The translations under genes were made by a program, and so were the position numbers. 64,000 nt of DNA from Alloprevotella sp. (GTDB lineage Bacteria > Bacteroidota > Bacteroidia > Bacteroidales > Bacteroidaceae), in the NCBI GenBank assembly GCA_017478625.1, contig JAFVDF010000009.1:310001-374000 (forward strand), written 5' to 3'. This document shows, piece by piece, positions 1 through 8,432 of this stretch. A model generated the notes under the pieces. It was not told the origin of the DNA. It did not search any database and saw nothing but the letters and a program-made list of their open reading frames with translations. Numbering within the stretch: the stretch's first letter is position 1; every line of letters begins with the position of its first letter.

Positions 1-1218
1 CAGATAGGAGATAAGGAGCGGCAGGCTATCGAGTTTTACTTCTACGTCAGGCCTGATGCCTCCTCCGTCGCGCACGGAGCGTCCTGCGGCAGTATGGAAT
101 TCTGCGGAAACACTGTCGGACAGATGTACGGGCATACCGTTCTGATAGCGATAAGCCTGTATGCAACGCCCTGAAGGGATATAGTATTTGCTGGTAGTGA
201 GTTTCAGAATGGCCCCATAAGGCAATTGGCGGGCCTCCTGGACAAGTCCTTTCCCGTACGTATTGCGCCCGACGATTACTGCGCGGTCGTAGTCCTGCAG
301 TGCCCCACTTGTAATCTCGGCGGACGATGCGGTGTTGAAATCCACCAGTACGACGAGGGGAATCTGCGTATCGAGTGGCGCGTCTTCTGTATGATAGACT
401 GTGTTTTCCCGCTTGATTTTTCCTTTTAGCCGGACTACCTCTTTGCCCCGAGGCACAAACATTCCGACCACCTTGACGGCCTGATCGAGAAGTCCGCCCG
501 GATTGCCACGCAGGTCCAGTATCAGACGCTTGGCTCCGAGTTGCTTGACGCGGGCAAGGGCTAATTTGAGTTCGTGAGCCGTGTTTTCATTGTAACTGCT
601 CAGACAGATGTAGCCCACACTATCCTGCAGGACGGTATCCAGCTGTACCGAAGGCAGGGAAATAGTGCGTCGGGTGATGCGAAAGGCTAACGGCTCGGCA
701 AACCCGTGACGTCGCACACGAAGTTCGAAGGTTGTACCCAAATCTCCGCGCAACGAACCACTTACCTCGTTGGAATACGCCGCCGTATTCGTGCCGTCGC
801 AATCGCCATAATCGCGTCCGTCGATAGAAAGGAGCACGTCGCCGGCATGCAGTCCGGCCTCGGCCGCAGGCGTATGGGCATAAGGCTCAGCCACGACACA
901 GCGCTTCAGCGAAGGGCGGTACTGGATGAGCGCACCGATGCCACCGTATTTCCCAGTAGTGATCTGCTTGAGTTCAGAGAGGTTGTCGTCGGCATAATAC
1001 TCGGTGTAAGGGTCAAACTGATTGAGCATATAGACCAGAGCCGTCTCTATGTTTTTTTTCGCATTGAGCGAATCGACATAATAGAGTTCCAGTTCGCGAT
1101 ATGCGGAGTTGAAAATGTCGAGGTTCTTCGAAATTTCAAAATTATGGTCAGCCTGCGACTGCGCAAAGCCCCTGCCGGCCGACAGCATAAGCAGACAGAA
1201 GAAAAGAATCTTTTTCAT
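1..1218 (-). CDS. S41 family C-terminal processing peptidase (3' end cut by window edge)
   Basis: This reading frame begins at ATG 1218 and runs off the left edge, leaving 406 codons. The N-terminus is a signal peptide ending near GRGFAQ, so the protein is exported. A PDZ segment follows (around AGLHAGDVLLSIDGRDYG). The S41 catalytic region is present, with the nucleophile serine in TASSAEI and the general-base lysine in YGKGLVQ. Such Ctp/tail-specific proteases cut periplasmic proteins near their C-termini; the substrate here is unknown. The start lies 1 nt after the stop of the upstream kinase gene, so the two are almost certainly co-transcribed from the promoter near 2213. Confidence 0.9.
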   Translation of the reverse strand, partial: MKKILFFCLLMLSAGRGFAQSQADHNFEISKNLDIFNSAYRELELYYVDSLNAKKNIETALVYMLNQFDPYTEYYADDNLSELKQITTGKYGGIGALIQYRPSLKRCVVAEPYAHTPAAEAGLHAGDVLLSIDGRDYGDCDGTNTAAYSNEVSGSLRGDLGTTFELRVRRHGFAEPLAFRITRRTISLPSVQLDTVLQDSVGYICLSSYNENTAHELKLALARVKQLGAKRLILDLRGNPGGLLDQAVKVVGMFVPRGKEVVRLKGKIKRENTVYHTEDAPLDTQIPLVVLVDFNTASSAEITSGALQDYDRAVIVGRNTYGKGLVQEARQLPYGAILKLTTSKYYIPSGRCIQAYRYQNGMPVHLSDSVSAEFHTAAGRSVRDGGGIRPDVEVKLDSLPLLISYL

Positions 1219-1219
1219 T

Positions 1220-2188
1220 TTATACGAAATAGGGGCGCAACTCTTCCCATGCGGTTTCGCTGGGGGACGCTCCCATAGTTTGTATTACTTTTGAAGCCAG
1301 CATTGCGCCCCGCGACAGACAATCGCGCAGACTCTCGCCTCGGTTGAGCGCCCAGAGGAATCCTGCTGCAAAACTGTCGCCCGCACCGGTTGTGTCCAAC
1401 ACGTGGTCCACCTTGACGGCATCGACATGGCATATTTCTTCTCCACGCTTTGCCCACGCTCCATCGGCGCCTACTTTGACCACAGCCACTTCGCAAATGT
1501 TGGAAAGCACTTTCAACGAAACGGTGGGGTCGGACAGACGGGTAAATGCGGCCGCCTCGTCTTCGTTGGCAAAGATAATATCCACGTCCTCCAACAAACG
1601 GACAAAAAAGTCGTGGTCGCCAGCCACTATGTTATAGTTGCCAAAATCCAGGCTTATCTTAAGTCCGGCCTCCTTAGCCAAACGGACTGCGCGCAGTATG
1701 AGGTCGTGGTTTTGGGCCAGGTAACCCTCCAGATGAAGCACGTCGTAGGCTGAAAACCAGCGCGCATCAAGCTCTTCAGCCTGCATATTGGCCGCTGCGC
1801 CTAAGTAGTCGAACATGGTGCGCTGACCGTCGGGCGACACAAGGGAGAGGCAGATACCCGAGGGTAAGTCGTCGGTCAGGAAATGGGTCTGAATGCCGTG
1901 GCGCACACAGTTGTCAATATACGCATGCCCGGGCGCATCATCGCCCACCTTGCCTATAAAGCCAGGCGAAGCTCCTAATCGGCCAAGGGCCTGTATGGTG
2001 TTGCCACTGGAGCCACCCGAAGCCCACTTCTCTATGCGAGGAGACAAATGGGCGTAGGCTTTGTGATAGCCCGACAAATCGGTGAACTGCGTAGAACCCT
2101 TTGGCAAACCTAACGCACGGAGTTCGTCGTCGGTCACTTTAATGAGGGCGTCGCTAAGTGCATTGCCTATGCCTAAAACGCGTTTCAT
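1220..2188 (-). CDS. PfkB-family carbohydrate/adenosine kinase
   Basis: A ribokinase/PfkB-family kinase of about 322 residues. It shows the N-terminal GIGNALSD segment, the glycine pair GGSSGNT, and the C-terminal signature DTTGAGDSFAAGF with the catalytic aspartate. Family members phosphorylate sugars or nucleosides with ATP; Bacteroidota proteins of this type are often labelled adenosine kinase, but the substrate cannot be read here. The frame is open to an ATG at 2215, but that codon lies inside the TAACTTTG promoter box, so ATG 2188 (MKRVLGIGN) is the real start. It is followed after 1 nt by the S41 protease gene. Confidence 0.88.
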   Translation of the reverse strand: MKRVLGIGNALSDALIKVTDDELRALGLPKGSTQFTDLSGYHKAYAHLSPRIEKWASGGSSGNTIQALGRLGASPGFIGKVGDDAPGHAYIDNCVRHGIQTHFLTDDLPSGICLSLVSPDGQRTMFDYLGAAANMQAEELDARWFSAYDVLHLEGYLAQNHDLILRAVRLAKEAGLKISLDFGNYNIVAGDHDFFVRLLEDVDIIFANEDEAAAFTRLSDPTVSLKVLSNICEVAVVKVGADGAWAKRGEEICHVDAVKVDHVLDTTGAGDSFAAGFLWALNRGESLRDCLSRGAMLASKVIQTMGASPSETAWEELRPYFV

Positions 2189-2212
2189 TGAAAAAATTTT
2201 ATTATTTTGTTG

Positions 2213-2220
2213 CAAAGTTA
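2213..2220 (-). promoter_or_regulatory. Bacteroidota-type -7 promoter box for the kinase/S41 operon
   Basis: On the minus strand these bases read TAACTTTG, an exact match to the TAnnTTTG -7 element. It lies 24 nt upstream of ATG 2188 and back to back with the tRNA promoter. A good -33 TTTG at normal spacing is not evident. Confidence 0.6.
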
Positions 2221-2251
2221 TTGTGTTTTTTCAAAAAGCGTATTACTTTTG
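2221..2251 (+). promoter_or_regulatory. Promoter for tRNA-Asn
   Basis: A TTG at 2221-2223 lies 20 nt before TACTTTTG at 2244-2251, matching the Bacteroidota -33/-7 layout. Transcription would begin near 2256, about 30 nt before the mature tRNA. Confidence 0.6.
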
Positions 2252-2287
2252 CACCGCATTTACAGGCAGAGGCCTGAAAAAAAGTCT

Positions 2288-2361
2288 GCTTCAGTAGCTC
2301 AGTTGGTTAGAGCACCTGACTGTTAATCAGGGGGTCGTTGGTTCAAGCCCATCCTGAAGCG
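2288..2361 (+). tRNA. tRNA-Asn (anticodon GTT)
   Basis: A 74-nt cloverleaf. The acceptor arm GCTTCAG pairs with CTGAAGC, the D stem is GCTC/GAGC, and the anticodon stem CCTGA/TCAGG encloses loop CTGTTAA with anticodon GTT. The T stem is GTTGG/CCATC around loop TTCAAGC, and the discriminator is G. The T stem carries one U-U mismatch at its second pair. CCA is not encoded. A terminator hairpin follows at 2365. Confidence 0.93.
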
Positions 2362-2420
2362 CATAAATCCCGAGTTTCCTCGGGATTTATTTATGGGATG
2401 AACTCTCACCAAGGGTTTTC
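2342..2420 (+). repeat. Direct repeat copy 1: tRNA-Asn 3' end plus terminator
   Basis: A 79-nt unit covering the T loop to 3' end of tRNA-Asn (21 nt identical to copy 2), a terminator hairpin, and a conserved tail containing ACTCTCACCAAGGGTTTTC. The second copy is at 2490-2568. Confidence 0.85.
2365..2392 (+). terminator. Rho-independent terminator after tRNA-Asn
   Basis: Arms AAATCCCGAG and CTCGGGATTT enclose the loop TTTC and run into a T-rich stretch, 3 nt after the tRNA. Confidence 0.85.
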
Positions 2421-2489
2421 TCCCTCTGACCATAGGCGCACCGGCTAAGCCGACAGCGCCGCTTCGGTCGAAGAGTCTTACAGACAAAT

Positions 2490-2568
2490 TTCAAGCCCAT
2501 CCTGAAGCGCAAAAGTCCCGAGATATCTCGGGACTTTTTTATGGGACGGACTCTCACCAAGGGTTTTC
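2490..2568 (+). repeat. Direct repeat copy 2: orphan tRNA-Asn 3' end plus terminator
   Basis: Repeats the last 21 nt of the tRNA region and the 58 nt that follow, but no tRNA 5' half precedes it. The 69-nt spacer (2421-2489) holds a hairpin (GGCGC 2435-2439 with GCGCC 2456-2460, and an inner CGGCT/AGCCG). It resembles the scar of a deleted second tRNA copy or of an excised tRNA-targeting element. Confidence 0.8.
2511..2540 (+). terminator. Second terminator hairpin inside repeat copy 2
   Basis: A perfect palindrome with arms AAAAGTCCCGAGAT and ATCTCGGGACTTTT, ending in a T run. Its stem differs from copy 1 by paired changes (ATCCC/GGGAT versus GTCCC/GGGAC), so pairing is kept. Confidence 0.8.
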
Positions 2569-2646
2569 GACCCACTTGTACTACTTGGGCAACCGATAGA
2601 AAAATGAAGCCAGAAGATTACAAAGTCTTCTGGCTTCATTAGTTTG

Positions 2647-3516
2647 CTATTTCTTTTCGTTCAACGACTGCGTCGATTTGCGCCTCGGATATATCACCAA
2701 AAAGTACAATCCTATCAGCACAAAGGGTATGGAGAGCAGTTGGCCTTGGTCTAAACCAATTTTCTCTACCATAGAGAGTTCCCACGGCTCCTGCACTTCC
2801 TTTATCATCTCGATAAAGAAACGGAACACAAATATCATCGTGAGGACAAATCCGAAGAAGAAGCCCGAGCCCACGCCTTTCCAACCTCGGCGATAGATAA
2901 TCCACATGATGGGGAAAAGTATCAGATAGTACAGTCCCTCCATCAACTGGGCCGGATAGCGTGGGAAAACATCGCCGTTCTGTACAAAAATGAAGCCCCC
3001 GAACCAGTTGGTTACCTTTCCGACTATTTCGGAATTCATCAGATTGCCAAAACGGATAAATGCCGCCGTCAGCGGAGTGGCTATGGCTATGTTGTCGAGC
3101 ACTCGGAGTATGGAAATCTTATACCGCCTTACATAGAACCACAAGGCCAGCATCAGACCGAGCGTTCCACCGTGGCTGGCAAGCCCTGAATAGCCCGTAT
3201 AATGCCACGCGCCCAAGGCGTCTTTCCGTATGGGTAAGCACATTTCTATGGGGTGGCTCAAAAAATAGCCCGGGTCGTAGAGCAAGCAATGCCCCAGCCT
3301 TGCACCGACCAATATGCCTATGAAGCAATAGACAAAGAGTGGATCAAATTTTTCATCGGCTATACCTTGTTGCTTGTAGAGCCGGCGCACCGTCGCATAG
3401 GCTAAGAGCAAACCGATAATCCACATGATGCTGTACCAGCGCACCGCAACTTCTCCGACACGGAATAGTTCCGTAGGCGGATCCCAAGTGATAAAAAGCA
3501 GGTTTAACGTTTCCAT
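2647..3516 (-). CDS. lgt: Prolipoprotein diacylglyceryl transferase
   Basis: Lgt moves the diacylglyceryl group of phosphatidylglycerol onto the lipobox cysteine of prolipoproteins in the inner membrane. Its signature is present as RFGNLMNSEIVG, along with the active-site segment GYSGLASHGG and about seven hydrophobic membrane segments. ATG 3516 (METLNLLF) gives 289 residues, a normal length, and leaves 4 nt after the ychF stop; an upstream ATG at 3555 would overlap ychF. Its substrates include lipoproteins encoded in this window (36.6 and 38.5 kb). Confidence 0.95.
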   Translation of the reverse strand: METLNLLFITWDPPTELFRVGEVAVRWYSIMWIIGLLLAYATVRRLYKQQGIADEKFDPLFVYCFIGILVGARLGHCLLYDPGYFLSHPIEMCLPIRKDALGAWHYTGYSGLASHGGTLGLMLALWFYVRRYKISILRVLDNIAIATPLTAAFIRFGNLMNSEIVGKVTNWFGGFIFVQNGDVFPRYPAQLMEGLYYLILFPIMWIIYRRGWKGVGSGFFFGFVLTMIFVFRFFIEMIKEVQEPWELSMVEKIGLDQGQLLSIPFVLIGLYFLVIYPRRKSTQSLNEKK

Positions 3517-3520
3517 CGTC

Positions 3521-4624
3521 CTATACATTAAAGCGGAAGTGCATGATGTCTCCATCTTCTACGACGTAGTCCTTACCTTCTACATGGAGCAAGCCTGCTT
3601 CGCGCACGGCGGCCTCGCTGCCCAAGCGGATATAATCGTCGTATTTGATGACTTCTGCCCGAATAAATCCTTTTTCAAAGTCGGTATGGATGACACCTGC
3701 ACACTGTGGAGCCTTCCAACCTTTGCGATAGGTCCAAGCCTTAACCTCCATCTCGCCCGCCGTGATAAATGTCTCGAGCGAAAGCATCTTGTAGGCGGCC
3801 TTAATGAGACGATTGACGCCACTCTCTTCCAATCCTATCTCCTGAAGGAACTCCTGGCGCTCTTCATACGTCTCCAGTTCGGCTATATCCGCTTCTGTCT
3901 GTGCCGCAACGACCAAGATCTCTGCTCCTTCGTCCTGCACAGCCGTGCGAACGGCTTCTACATAGGCATTGCCTGTGGTCGCACTCGCTTCATCTACATT
4001 GCAGACATACAGCACAGGTTTGCTGGTCAGCAGAAACAGGTTGCGCAGAGCCTGCTGCTCTTCTTTCGATTCGAAAGTCAGACTACGGACGTTACGCCCC
4101 TGTTCTAACGTCTCCTTACAGGCACAGAGCACGCCATATTCTACTTTTGCGTCTTTGTTGTTGCCCACCTGTGCGAGTTTTTCTACACGTGGCAGACGAT
4201 TTTCTACGGTTTCTAAGTCTTTAAGTTGGAGCTCTGTATCGATAACTTCCTTGTCGCGCACGGGATCTACCTTGCCGTCCACATGTACTACATTTTCGTC
4301 GTCGAAGCAACGAAGTACATGAATAATCGCATCCGTTTCTCGAATATTTCCAAGAAACTGGTTGCCCAGACCTTCGCCCTTTGACGCTCCGCGAACCAAC
4401 CCTGCAATATCTACAATCTCCACCGTAGTCGGCACAATACGGCCCGGATGCACAAGTTCGGCCAATTTTCCCAGCCGAGCATCGGGCACGGTAATTACTC
4501 CGACATTGGGTTCAATCGTACAAAACGGAAAATTTGCACTCTGGGCTTTGGCATTGCTCAGACAATTGAAAAGAGTCGATTTGCCTACATTGGGCAGGCC
4601 GACTATACCGCATTGTAAACTCAT
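3521..4624 (-). CDS. ychF: Redox-regulated ATPase YchF (Obg/OLA1 family)
   Basis: A 367-residue P-loop protein of the universally conserved YchF family, which binds ATP rather than GTP and is linked to ribosome and stress functions. The P loop GLPNVGKST lies at residues 9-17, the G3 motif is DIAGLV, and the nucleotide-specificity segment contains NVDE. The C-terminus is a TGS domain ending KDYVVEDGDIMHFRFNV. The length is typical. The gene lies between deoC and lgt, with lgt starting 4 nt after its TAG stop. Confidence 0.95.
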   Translation of the reverse strand: MSLQCGIVGLPNVGKSTLFNCLSNAKAQSANFPFCTIEPNVGVITVPDARLGKLAELVHPGRIVPTTVEIVDIAGLVRGASKGEGLGNQFLGNIRETDAIIHVLRCFDDENVVHVDGKVDPVRDKEVIDTELQLKDLETVENRLPRVEKLAQVGNNKDAKVEYGVLCACKETLEQGRNVRSLTFESKEEQQALRNLFLLTSKPVLYVCNVDEASATTGNAYVEAVRTAVQDEGAEILVVAAQTEADIAELETYEERQEFLQEIGLEESGVNRLIKAAYKMLSLETFITAGEMEVKAWTYRKGWKAPQCAGVIHTDFEKGFIRAEVIKYDDYIRLGSEAAVREAGLLHVEGKDYVVEDGDIMHFRFNV

Positions 4625-4672
4625 AATAAGGCTTTCAGATGAGAGAACAGGAGTTCTATAAATACTTGTGGC

Positions 4673-5620
4673 TTAGAATTTGCCCACGTCTTCGCCCGTA
4701 ACGGCTTTTATCAGGCGCGGAGCCAACGAACTGGTTCCGATACGGAAAAGATGGGCGTCTATCCACTCCTTGCCCAGCACTTCGCGTACGATTGTATAAT
4801 AGACCAGAGCATCTTCCGGCGTACTTACGCCACCGCTGGCCTTGAATCCGACGCGGCGACCCGTCTCTTGATAGTATTCCTTGATGGCCTGACACATTAC
4901 ATAAGCGGCCAACGGAGTAGCCGTAGGCTCTATCTTGCCCGTACTGGTCTTGATGAGGTCTGCCCCTGCGTACATGGCAAGAATAGAAGCGCGTTTGATA
5001 TTTTCTGCGGTCTGTAATGCGCCAGTCTCGAGGATTACTTTGAGATCCTTATCGCCACAGACGGCTTTAATCTCGGATATTTCATCTGCACAGGTTTCAT
5101 AGTCGCCAGAAAGGAACGATCCGACGCTCAGAACCATGTCGCACTGTTCGGCACCGTCTTTTATGGCCAGCGCAGTCTCCACTGTCTTGACTTCCAAGAA
5201 GCTCTGGGCCGATGGGAAGGAACCCGTGACAACGGCCACCTCTGTACCGTCCACCTCAAGGCTCTCGGCTACGATTTTGGCAAAGCGGGGATAAACGCAT
5301 ATAGTGGCAAAGGGTGGGAGGTCGGGATGATTGGACGCATAGTCGTTGTATTTTTCTACCATCTTAAGGATGCTCTCGGCTGAGTCCGTAACCTTGAGCG
5401 TTGTGAGCTCGATAGTGCGCAAAAGGCTTATGAATGTTTCTGGTGTGCGGTATTCTTCGAGATGGTCAGCCAGCAGTTTGTCAACAGTTGCAAGCACTTC
5501 TTCGTCGTGCAGATGCAGATTATATTTAGCAAAAGCCTGCTCGTATTTGCTGGGAAGAAGATTTTCGTCGTGAGCATGATGGTGGTCGTGGTGCTCATGG
5601 TTGCAATGGTCGTGTGCCAT
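4673..5620 (-). CDS. deoC: Deoxyribose-phosphate aldolase with His-rich N-terminus
   Basis: DeoC splits 2-deoxyribose-5-phosphate into glyceraldehyde-3-phosphate and acetaldehyde in nucleoside salvage. The Schiff-base lysine lies in LIKTSTGKIEPTA, and a second conserved lysine in GFKASGGV. At 315 residues it is longer than short bacterial DeoC proteins, partly because of its first 20 residues: nine histidines (3, 5, 8, 10, 11, 13, 14, 15, 17) and one cysteine (6). That tail lies outside the barrel and could bind metal. It is the fifth gene after mnmG in the collinear block. Confidence 0.93.
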   Translation of the reverse strand: MAHDHCNHEHHDHHHAHDENLLPSKYEQAFAKYNLHLHDEEVLATVDKLLADHLEEYRTPETFISLLRTIELTTLKVTDSAESILKMVEKYNDYASNHPDLPPFATICVYPRFAKIVAESLEVDGTEVAVVTGSFPSAQSFLEVKTVETALAIKDGAEQCDMVLSVGSFLSGDYETCADEISEIKAVCGDKDLKVILETGALQTAENIKRASILAMYAGADLIKTSTGKIEPTATPLAAYVMCQAIKEYYQETGRRVGFKASGGVSTPEDALVYYTIVREVLGKEWIDAHLFRIGTSSLAPRLIKAVTGEDVGKF

Positions 5621-5645
5621 AGTTGTGTGGGTTGTTAAAAGGTTA

Positions 5646-5993
5646 TTATTTTAATTTTTCATTATTCAGATGACGCGTTGCATCGCGTTGCGTTTTCTTC
5701 TGCAGATTGTGTAAAAAAGCCGTATTAAGATCTACACCGGTCTGATTGGCCAGGCAGGCAAGCACCCAAAGTACATCAGCCATCTCATCGGCCAACGAAT
5801 CTGTTTCTCCGGCCTTAAAACTCTGATCACCGTAGCGTCGGGCCATTACTCTGGCCAATTCGCCCACTTCTTCGGTCAGACAAGCCATATTAGTAAGTTC
5901 GCTGAAATAGCGAACACCGTATTGCTGAATCCAACAATCTACCGCTTCTTGAAGTTCGGGCAACGAAAGGATTTTCGGCTTATCGTCTGACAT
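5646..5993 (-). CDS. MazG-like nucleotide pyrophosphohydrolase
   Basis: A 115-residue all-alpha NTP pyrophosphohydrolase. The metal-binding pattern is visible as EEVGEL and then DSLADEMADVLW, the ExxE...ExxD arrangement of the MazG/dCTPase family. Such proteins hydrolyse (d)NTPs, often non-canonical ones, to monophosphates. Its start lies 6 nt after the dtd stop, so the two are probably co-transcribed. Confidence 0.88.
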   Translation of the reverse strand: MSDDKPKILSLPELQEAVDCWIQQYGVRYFSELTNMACLTEEVGELARVMARRYGDQSFKAGETDSLADEMADVLWVLACLANQTGVDLNTAFLHNLQKKTQRDATRHLNNEKLK

Positions 5994-5999
5994 AGGTGG

Positions 6000-6452
6000 C
6001 TACTCTTTATTTTTTGAATCCATACAGATGGTGACGGGACCGCTATTGCAAAGCCGCACCTGCATATCGGCACCAAACTCACCCGTGCTGACAGACTTTC
6101 CGAGCAGGCTTTCCACCTGGCGGACAAAGTATTCGTAAAGTGGCACGGCTACATCGGGTTGTGCGGCGCGGATATAAGAAGGACGATTACCCTTCTTGTA
6201 ACTTGCCATAAGCGTAAACTGGCTCACGATAAGTACGTCGCCATCCACGTCCGTAACACATCTGTTCATCACGCCCTCGTCGTCGTCAAAGATACGCAGA
6301 GCAATCAGCTTCTTAGCCAGCCAGTCGGCATCATCGGTCGTATCGGTAGGTTCGATACCCACCAGCACCATCAACCCTATGCCATCGAAGCCTCGTACCT
6401 CTTCCTTGATCTGAACCGAGGCTCCCTTTGCGCGTTGAATGACTACTCTCAT
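6000..6452 (-). CDS. dtd: D-aminoacyl-tRNA deacylase
   Basis: DTD removes D-amino acids (and glycine from tRNA-Ala) mischarged onto tRNA. Both family motifs are present: SQFTL in the middle and NSGPVT near the C-terminus. The 150-residue length is typical. A 131-nt gap (6453-6583) separates it from uvrC upstream; I see no clear promoter or terminator there. Confidence 0.95.
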   Translation of the reverse strand: MRVVIQRAKGASVQIKEEVRGFDGIGLMVLVGIEPTDTTDDADWLAKKLIALRIFDDDEGVMNRCVTDVDGDVLIVSQFTLMASYKKGNRPSYIRAAQPDVAVPLYEYFVRQVESLLGKSVSTGEFGADMQVRLCNSGPVTICMDSKNKE

Positions 6453-6583
6453 CTGCTTTCTGGCTTATACAATCTGATTTGATACTGCAAAATTATAAAA
6501 AAAGCCACATACGCAGGCGTACAAGGCTTAAATCATCTGTCTATGTTATTGTATTTTGCTGTAAATCAGTAATATAAAATAAC

Positions 6584-8422
6584 TCAATTATGCGATACGT
6601 CGGCATGAAGTTGCTCGTAGAGCGTAAGTCCGCGTTTCGGCCCAAGAAGTGCCTGCAACTGTTCGAGAGGTGCCTCGCGCAATCGTTTCAGAGAGCCAAA
6701 CGAGCGTAGCAGAAGGGCTTTGGTCTGTGGCCCAACACCCTGCAAATCGTCCAGAGCTGAATGCGTCTGCCTCTGAGAGCGTTTTTTACGATGAAAAGTA
6801 ATGGCGAAACGGTGTACTTCGTCCTGCATGCGCGTCAGCAGTTTGAACAGTTCACTTTCGGGCTTCATTCCTACGCTGGCAGGAGGAAATCCGAAGAGAA
6901 GTTCGTGCGTACGGTGTCTCCCATCTTTGGCCAGTCCTGCAATAGGTATCTGCAGCCTGAGTTCATCCTCCACCACCTGGCGGATAACCTCCATCTGCCC
7001 CACACCTCCGTCGGCAATGATCAGATTCGGCATCTGTCCTCCTTCTTCCTTAATCCGCTCGTACCGCCGACGCACTATTTCGCGCATAGATGCGTAGTCG
7101 TCAGGTCCCTCGACCGTCTTAATATTATAGGTGCGGTATTCTTTTTTGTTGGGGCGTAATTTGTCGAACACAACGCAAGCTGCCACGGCATCGCTACCCT
7201 GTAGGTTGGAGTTGTCAAACAGTTCTATACGCAATGGCAAACTTCCCAGTCCGAGATCCTTCTGTATCTCTTTCATCAGCCGAACGGCCTTTTGCTCCGG
7301 ATTAAGTTTCTCGGCCTGCTTAAGTCGGTCGAACCGATACTGCTTCACATTGAGTTTGGACAAATCAAGGAGTTTCTTCTTGTCGCCTTTCTGGGGCACA
7401 GTCTGCATAATATACGACTGAGGCAAATCCACCTCAAACGGCACCACAACTTCTTTGCTCTGACTGCCATAGCGCTCGCGCATCTCGACAATGCCCATCT
7501 GCAACAATTCTGCCTCGGTCTCCTCCAATCTTTTCTTATACTCGAAGGTAAACGCCTGGGTGATGGCGCCACCTACGACGTGCAAATAATTGATAAAAGC
7601 CGACTTCTCGTCCGATTCAATATTGAAAACGTCCAGAAAGTAGTCCACATTGCTGACCACCTGGCTCTTAGCGCGATACTGCTCTATGGCTACGTACTGT
7701 TGCCTTAACAACTCGGCCTCTTCAAAGCGCATTTGCTCCGACAGCTCGGACATCCGTTCGCGCAACTGCCTGCTGACTGTCGCCGTGTTCCCCTTAAGAA
7801 TTTCTCGGCAGGACTCAATATTCTGCAGATAGTCCGCGTGGCTCTGCTTGCCGCAACAAGGAGCCAGACAGCGCTTCAAATGGTAGCGCAGGCATACGTT
7901 GTATTTTCCTTCTCTTACTCCCTCCTCGCTCATCGGTATGCGGCAAGGCCGCGGGCGGTAGAGGCTGCGACACAAATCCAATAGCGCATACATGGTGGGT
8001 ACGTGGCTGTACGGGCCGAAGTATTGTGCCCCCCGAAGGGTACGACGCCTCACTGTAACCAAGCGGGGAAGATATTCTTTAGTTATGGCTATAGACTGAT
8101 AGGTCTTATCGTCCTTGAGCAACACATTATAGTGTGGCTTGTAATTCTTTATGAGTTTGTTTTCCAGCAATAGCGCGTCGGCCTCCGTCTCTACTACAAC
8201 GTAGCGAATGTCCCTGATTTTAGGCACGAGAAACTGCGTTTTGAAAGTCTGCTTGGGGTTGTAGAAGTACGAACTTACACGGCGACGCAGGTTCTTGGCC
8301 TTGCCGACGTATATCACCTTCCCACGGTCGTCCAAATACTGGTAGCACCCCGGTTTGTCGGGCAGATTCTGTACAATGCCCGACAGGTATTCTTTCAACT
8401 CCGACTTATCGGCCTGCTTCAT
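6584..8422 (-). CDS. uvrC: Excinuclease ABC subunit C
   Basis: UvrC makes both incisions in nucleotide excision repair. It has the N-terminal GIY-YIG nuclease (GCYQYLDDRGKVIYVGKAKN, about residues 20-100), a cysteine cluster around YNVCLRYHLKRCLAPCCG, a UVR segment that contacts UvrB (around 205-240), an RNase H-like second nuclease, and a C-terminal helix-hairpin-helix region (LQGVGPQTKALLLRSFGS). The 612 residues match the family. The start lies 10 nt after the apt stop. Its partner uvrA is in this window at 24.3 kb; uvrB is not. Confidence 0.96.
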   Translation of the reverse strand: MKQADKSELKEYLSGIVQNLPDKPGCYQYLDDRGKVIYVGKAKNLRRRVSSYFYNPKQTFKTQFLVPKIRDIRYVVVETEADALLLENKLIKNYKPHYNVLLKDDKTYQSIAITKEYLPRLVTVRRRTLRGAQYFGPYSHVPTMYALLDLCRSLYRPRPCRIPMSEEGVREGKYNVCLRYHLKRCLAPCCGKQSHADYLQNIESCREILKGNTATVSRQLRERMSELSEQMRFEEAELLRQQYVAIEQYRAKSQVVSNVDYFLDVFNIESDEKSAFINYLHVVGGAITQAFTFEYKKRLEETEAELLQMGIVEMRERYGSQSKEVVVPFEVDLPQSYIMQTVPQKGDKKKLLDLSKLNVKQYRFDRLKQAEKLNPEQKAVRLMKEIQKDLGLGSLPLRIELFDNSNLQGSDAVAACVVFDKLRPNKKEYRTYNIKTVEGPDDYASMREIVRRRYERIKEEGGQMPNLIIADGGVGQMEVIRQVVEDELRLQIPIAGLAKDGRHRTHELLFGFPPASVGMKPESELFKLLTRMQDEVHRFAITFHRKKRSQRQTHSALDDLQGVGPQTKALLLRSFGSLKRLREAPLEQLQALLGPKRGLTLYEQLHADVSHN

Positions 8423-8432
8423 AACGGCGCAA

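Noticed and set aside
2421..2489. A present-day mobile element between the tRNA-Asn repeat copies
   Set aside because: Only 69 nt separate the copies, with no coding capacity; at most a scar.
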